Below, one piece after another: positions 59,023 through 64,000 of a DNA stretch of 64,000 nt (the first letter of the stretch is position 1; every line of letters starts with the position of its first letter). Below the pieces are notes generated by a model. The model had not been told where the DNA came from and searched no databases. It saw nothing but the letters and a program-made list of their open reading frames with translations. Location: contig NC_065535.1 of assembly GCF_932294415.1 (NCBI RefSeq), positions 89,730,862 to 89,794,861 on the forward strand. Direction: 5' to 3'. Origin of the DNA: Quercus robur. Taxonomy: Eukaryota; Streptophyta; Magnoliopsida; Fagales; Fagaceae. A program made the position numbers and the translations under genes.

Positions 59023-59685
59023 TGGAGCCAACAACACTATATTAATTACTCACCCTTATAATTATTATATAATATGTTTGAGATTTTACAACTTAATTAA
59101 TCAAGTCATTCACGCTTGAATATTAAAACAATTATTATTAAGGAGTTGAACTTAAGTCTTTCATTTTACAACATGATCCATTCTTGTCATGGATTCCTAA
59201 TAAGTGAAAAGGCATATATGATAGTTCAAATTTTCTCCCAAAATACAAAAGGTAAACAAATTCCATCATATTTTGTATGTGTTGATTTTTTTTTTTAGAG
59301 AGAGGCGGAGGATCCAACGTCCGAACCAAGAACCAAGAACCAAGAACCAAGAATCAGTATAAGTTTCAGTAGGTCTACAGGCCCGTTAGCTTGAATGAAT
59401 TCATTTTGGACTTTTGAAAGTCGGCATAATCTCTTGAGTAGCTAAAGACATTGATTGGTCATAATTTTGAGTTATAGAAGAGGACAAGTGGATTGTTAAA
59501 TAGAGGTTGTGTTTGCCATTAGTTTAAAAAGCTAGTTTTTTTAACAATTCAGTTTATTTTTGCTACTATTCATGAGCTTTATTGCACTTTTTGATATTAT
59601 TCAATGACCCCACTATACTATATTAACTACTTTTTAGCTTTATCTATGGTACTTTTAATAAAAAGTTTTTAGTTTTAGTTAAATA
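59023..59685. other. Intergenic region with possible MITE
   Basis: No gene is seen. At about 59512-59700 a segment starting TTGTGTTTGCCATTAGTTTA and ending AGCTGTTTCCAAACGGAC may be another small MITE, but the arms are weak. A triple repeat of AGAACCA lies near 59325-59350. Confidence 0.35.
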
Positions 59686-59686
59686 A

Positions 59687-60121
59687 GCTGTTTCCAAACG
59701 GACTCGGAATATATATTTCAAATGGAATAATTTAAATATTAGACATAAATAATCTTATCAATGGTTACTTTCTCAATTTACTAAATAGGTTAATCTCTAT
59801 TTGTTATGGACGGTTGGCTCTACTTTTGGAGCTAAAATTATTAATGGCATTTCAGGTGAATATAATTCTTTTCTTCATAAGGAATATTTCAAAGAAGTTT
59901 TCATAGATTCATAGAGATTAAAGAAAATTTTTCAATTTCAACTAAATATGCTATTTTCAAACAAACTTGGAATATATAAATATTAGACATAAATAATCTT
60001 ATCAATGGTCACTTTCTCAATTTACTAAATAGGTTAATCTCTATTTGCTATGGATGGTTGGCTTTACTTTTGGAGCTAAAACTATTAATAGCGTTGCAGG
60101 TGAATATAATTCTTTTCTTCA
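59687..60121. repeat. Direct duplication (about 260-bp unit)
   Basis: Copy 1 is about 59687-59947 and copy 2 begins about 59948. Both contain ATTAGACATAAATAATCTTA, CTTTCTCAATTTACTAAATA and GGTGAATATAATTCTTTTCT in order. Copy 2 is interrupted at 60125 by a 1.29-kb element and resumes at about 61416 with GATTCATAGAGA. Confidence 0.85.
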
Positions 60122-60124
60122 GAT

Positions 60125-61412
60125 GAGCATCAGCATCAAAGAATGCTATGCTATCCTATTATACCATCTCAAAAAACCACTTTATTACTTATATCATCCC
60201 ATTTTACAATACCTCTCACATCCTAAAACTCTATTCTTATTAAAATATTATTCTTTAATCTTTCTTTATTATTTCTTTTTAACCAATACTTTTTTTTAGT
60301 TCCATTTTCCTAGGCTTTCCAACCGTTTTTTTTTTTTTCCTTAGCCTCCCTCAACCTCTAGCACCGGTTCATCTCACAGAACCACACACACAGACCCATC
60401 AACAGAGCCACACACAGCCACACACACAAACCATCAAACCAGAGCCAACAACGGCCACCACACCCACCACCCAAGCCACCGATCAGAAACCACACTGCCG
60501 ATTTGAAACCCAGCCTATTTGAAACCCACCGGAGCAAACCCATTCAAAAAATATCATCACCGAAGCTACCAATGATCAACCCAACCGATTCACCCACCAA
60601 TCAACAAATCTACCGTTTCAAACCCACTATCAACCGATCCCAGCCCACCGATCCAAACCCAGCTCGCCGATCCACGATGAGAGATGAGAGAGAGGCCGTG
60701 TGAAGCTTCGCCGATCCATGACCAACAACCAACTTCAGCCACAACCCAACCACGACCCAAACCCCGGACCCAACCACGACCCACAACCCCTTTAAGCACC
60801 GGTCACAGCCAGAAGAAAAAAAAAAAATCACAACCACTACAGTGACCCACGCCAAAAACCACAACCACCACTGACCCACGCCGTCACCCACGACCTAAAC
60901 ACCGGACCCACAACCCAACCACGACCCAAGCACCGGACCCAACCACGACCCACAACCCCTTTTAAGCACCGGTCACAGCCAAAAACCACAACCACCACAC
61001 CCATGCCATCACCCACGAGCTAAACACCGGACCCACAACCCAACCACGACCCAAACACCGGACCCACAACCCAACCATAACCCAAACACCGGACCCAATA
61101 GAGAAGGAAGAGAGAGAAGAGATGGTGTTTGGGTTCGTAGAGAGGAAAGAGCAAAGATGAAGAAACAGAGAAGAGAAGGAAGAGAGTGAAAAGAATTGTG
61201 GTTGGAGAGAAAAAATCGGAGGGGAATAAAATATATATATTTTTTTTAACATCCTGCTACAGTACAATTCTAAGTTTAGAATTGTACTGTAGCACTATTG
61301 CAAAATTTTTTGCAATAGTGCGGTTTAGCATTGTTTGATGTAAGTGTTTTTGTCCTCTAAAATGTCAAAAATGCCTTAAATATGGCTTTAGCATTTTTCA
61401 ATGCTAGTGCTC
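60125..61412. mobile_element. GAGCATC-ended MITE (1288 bp) with two adjacent hairpins
   Basis: The left end GAGCATCAGCATCAAAGAAT pairs with the inverted right end GAGCACTAGCATTGAAAAAT. TAA follows the right end; the left flank is GAT, so a target duplication is imperfect. The interior is an unusual C/A-rich block (60360-61090) with repeated ACCGGACCC, AACCACGACCC and CCCACAACCC words. Near the right end are two consecutive palindromes: 61256-61293 (stem GCTACAGTACAATTCTAA) and 61293-61320 (stem CACTATTGCAAAA). No transposase frame. Confidence 0.72.
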
Positions 61413-61659
61413 TAAGGATTCATAGAGAATAAAGAAAAGAATTATTTGCAGGTGAATATAATCTCTATTTGCAGGTGTGTCAAATGCCAAATATTTGGCA
61501 TTTGGCACACCAAACACCAAAAACCAACCCTCATAAGATATTTCAAATCTCAAAACTTTTGGCATGGAGGTACAATACACTCTCAAATATGAGATAGTAC
61601 GGACAAAAATGCCAAAATTTTTTATTCTTATTTTATTTACTTTTTCTCTCTCCTCCCAA
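61413..61659. other. Resumed duplicate copy and left part of the next MITE
   Basis: About 61416-61475 continues the duplicated segment interrupted by the previous element. TTTGGCATTTGGCACACCAA words form a short palindrome at about 61478-61508. No gene. Confidence 0.4.
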
Positions 61660-61852
61660 CACATATCTCTCTCTCACCACTGCACACCCTTGGTGCGATG
61701 GTCACTCCACAAGTATAAGTGCTTGTGGGGTGTGCGGGGTAAGGGCCGAGATTCAAGTCTCTAGGAGGGAGTTTCACACACATATACACTTAGATTAGGC
61801 TAGAGTAGAATTTATATCTTGTATAAAAAAAAAAATTAAAAAAAACACCACA

Positions 61853-61864
<12 letters not shown>
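61660..61864 (+). mobile_element. tRNA-derived SINE of a second family, with 16-bp target duplication
   Basis: The body is about 61676-61848. A tRNA-like head, CCTTGGTGCGATGGTCACTC, is followed by GAGATTCAAGTCTC as a B box, a CACATATACACTTAGATTAG body and an A-rich tail. CACATATCTCTCTCTC flanks both ends (61660-61675 and from 61849), though part of it is a CT microsatellite. The insertion lies inside a larger repetitive region that ends at 62622. Confidence 0.78.
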
Positions 61865-61885
<21 letters not shown>

Positions 61886-62622
61886 GTCTGGTTCTCTCAT
61901 CTCTCTCTTCTCTATTCCTCTTTCACAGCCACGCCAATCTCACCACACTGACCACCACGCCACGTCACCGAGTTTCGTGCTATTCACCACGCCATGCCAT
62001 GCCACGCGACACCGCCAAGCTTGCCATGCCATCCACCACGCCACCGTGTCATCAGAACCTCCCACCATTGGATCTCTCTCAATCGACCTACAGTGATGGG
62101 TTTTGCTTTTGAGTTTGTTTGATTTGGGATGGGTTTTGAGGTTTGTGAATGTGGTGGGTTGTGGGTTAGTTGTGGTAGTGGTACTGTGGTTGTGGTGGCA
62201 ATTTGGTGGTTGTGGTGGTGATTATTGGGTTGTTGTTGTGGTTATTTTTAGGTTGTTGTTGTGGTTATTTTTGGGTTGTTGTGGATTTTTTTTTTTAATT
62301 TTTACGGTAGCGTTGGTGGATGTGGGTTTGTGTCGGTGGTGGTTATGGATTTGTTGTGGGTATGAGTTTGGTAATGGGTTTGTGCTAGTGGTGGCTGTCG
62401 GTGTTGTTGCGGTAATGGTTGTTGTTGGTGGCCGTTGTTGTGGCAGTGGTGGTTGTGTCGTTGTTGTTGTTGATGAGGAGTTAATATATTATTTTAATGT
62501 ATAGAATTAAAGAATAAAACATGTGATGAGAGGGATATTGTAAAATGATGTAGTAAAATAATAAAGTAAGTTTTTGGTGTATCAAAATAACATTTTTTAT
62601 AAAACAGTTGATGGGAATGCTC
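61865..62622. mobile_element. Right part of a GAGCATT-ended MITE
   Basis: The right end CAGTTGATGGGAATGCTC is followed by TAA and matches the family seen at 22614-23122 and 60125-61412. The interior has CCACGCCATGCCATGCCACG-type words and then a G/T-rich stretch (62140-62480, TGTGGTGGTG and TTGTTGTTG runs) that keeps a 133-codon frame open by composition alone. The left end was not located; the SINE at 61676 may lie inside it. Confidence 0.55.
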
Positions 62623-64000
62623 TAACCCATTAAAAAGACTAGGAATTCTGAAGAATTTTTTAAGCCATTGGCCCATTGCAATATAATGAATGGCGGGACC
62701 AATTAACGGGCCGATCAAGATTAGTCCAATTAACAACCCCACCCCCCCAAAAACAGGGCCTCAGCTTAATCTAAACCCAACCTGTCAACAGGCCTAATTG
62801 GAGCCCACCTAATGGTCACTTATTTTAAAGGTTTACATATAAATTGGGTATTGATCCGAGCTCTCATCTTCTTTTAAAACATATGTACCATTAGAGGAGG
62901 CAGACGATTCTTTTTGGATGTACTATAATTATAACCATGCATAAATAAAATGTATCTCTCGGTTATATATATATATATATATATATAAACATATTATTTA
63001 CAAACCATAAAATGGAGAACTATATATAGGGCTCTTTTTTTTTTTTTTTTTTTTTTGATCAGATATATAGGGCTCTTTTGGCATGATACAATCCAACTAT
63101 AAATGTCCCAAAAGAAGAGAAAAAGATCCATCATTTGGATCAGCAAATATATCCTAAATAAAGTTATCTACAGAATGCATACAGGTGCATGAACCTGGTT
63201 GTTTTTAGAGTACAAGTACAAGTGCCTTGAGTTGGGAGAAAATCATCACATGTTATGATAGAAAGAGATTCAAACCTGCAGGGACGGAACCTCCTAAATA
63301 AACCTCATCATTATTGGGTTTTTAATTGTTTGTATTTTTTTCTCTTGAAAAAAAAATTAAACAATGTAGTTAATTTATGATCTACAAATTATATAAAATT
63401 CATATTAATTATAGGGATCTATTATGGTTTTAAAAATTGAATTGGACTAAGAACCGAAAAATAAGAAGTTGTTGGTTTTTTGTCCAAAAGGGATCGAATT
63501 GGTGATATCATATTATAATAATGTAATTAATATTATAAATACATAAAATTTTAGAAGAAATAAGTAGTGAGAAATTAATATTTATCCATGAAATAGTGTA
63601 AGAGGAAAGAGATTTCAAAAGTTGTAACTCCGGAAATCTACTAATAATAATGACAGCTCTCATGTCTCAAGCAATCAAATAATTAATAATGGGCAAGTTT
63701 TTCTAAATAAATACATAATAAATGTTTTCCATCAATTTAGTAACAGCCAAAATAAAACTTAAAAGTTAAAACCCACGACAACTTATTACAAGACCCACGG
63801 CATCTTAATAAACGCCAGAACAACTTAGCCAATTACCACTCAGGAGTGAGGTGGAGCTACCAATGGAGCCAAGGAAGAAGGGATGTGCATTGGGAGAGAC
63901 AGAGAGCTCTTGACTGAGAGAATTATTTGGTAAAAAAACATTTGGGGTTTTCAGGCTTTGTGATTTCTATGATTAGGGATTTGTGATTTGTAATTGTTTT
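62623..64000. other. Intergenic region to the window edge
   Basis: No gene is supported. A TA microsatellite lies at about 62965-62990, a poly-T tract at about 63036-63056 and a duplicated TATATAGGGCTCTTTT on each side of that tract (about 63022-63037 and 63063-63078). The last 150 bases contain GGAGAGACAGAGAGCTCTTG and could be the start of a transcript beyond the window. Confidence 0.4.

Noticed and set aside
62103..62504. 133-codon ORF rich in Val, Gly and Leu
   Set aside because: The frame is produced by TGTGGTGGT-type low-complexity sequence inside a MITE and has no domain.
1..64000. CRISPR arrays, bacterial operons, prophage or organellar DNA
   Set aside because: Spliceosomal introns, plant gene families and plant transposons show nuclear plant DNA. 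The tandem arrays have no spacer-repeat organisation.

Overview
This is a stretch of plant nuclear DNA. It is AT-rich and intron-bearing, and most of its length is transposon-derived. The proteins match angiosperm families. Overall style (Tourist-, hAT- and Stowaway-type MITEs, tRNA-derived SINEs, TA/GA microsatellites, an LTR element rich in CTCGG words) suggests a woody eudicot, possibly Fagaceae. That taxon is an inference from style and has not been tested.

Only four protein genes can be supported, and three are complete. From left to right: (1) the first two coding exons of a minus-strand GPI mannosyltransferase III (PIGB/APTG1 type, 1035-1490), which runs off the left edge; (2) a complete three-exon plus-strand CHX cation/H+ antiporter (5194-8556, 778 aa); (3) a complete five-exon minus-strand plastid-type GNAT acetyltransferase (12011-17245, 283 aa), with LINE fragments lying antisense in introns 1 and 4; (4) a complete ten-exon minus-strand XBAT32-type ankyrin-RING E3 ubiquitin ligase (37020-43601, 507 aa), with a SINE in an intron and another just downstream. 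Splice sites were read by eye. In all four genes the phases close without a break. The genes look like unrelated housekeeping or transport functions and do not form a pathway.

17.3-37 kb is a transposon-rich stretch without a recognisable protein gene. It holds TAA-flanked PIF/Harbinger-like MITEs, several with a GCTACAGTA-stem hairpin, a 148-bp fold-back element, a SINE with a 16-bp target-site duplication, a LINE remnant, and a weak short-ORF transcript candidate near 30.1 kb.

45.7-51.15 kb is one structurally complete but apparently non-coding LTR retrotransposon: two 642-bp LTRs, a perfect 5-bp duplication, a primer-binding-site-like sequence, and a 10 x 80-bp internal array free of stop codons in all three forward frames. 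53-62.6 kb is a mosaic of diverged direct repeats, a solo LTR inside a TA microsatellite, a Stowaway MITE, a 202-bp terminal-inverted-repeat element whose empty site is preserved in neighbouring repeat copies, two more SINEs with target-site duplications, and a 1.3-kb hairpin-bearing MITE inserted in one copy of a duplicated segment.

I found no convincing new biochemical system. The items most worth a second look are the non-autonomous LTR element with its frame-cycling array, the hairpin MITE family, the fold-back element and the insertions with recoverable empty sites.
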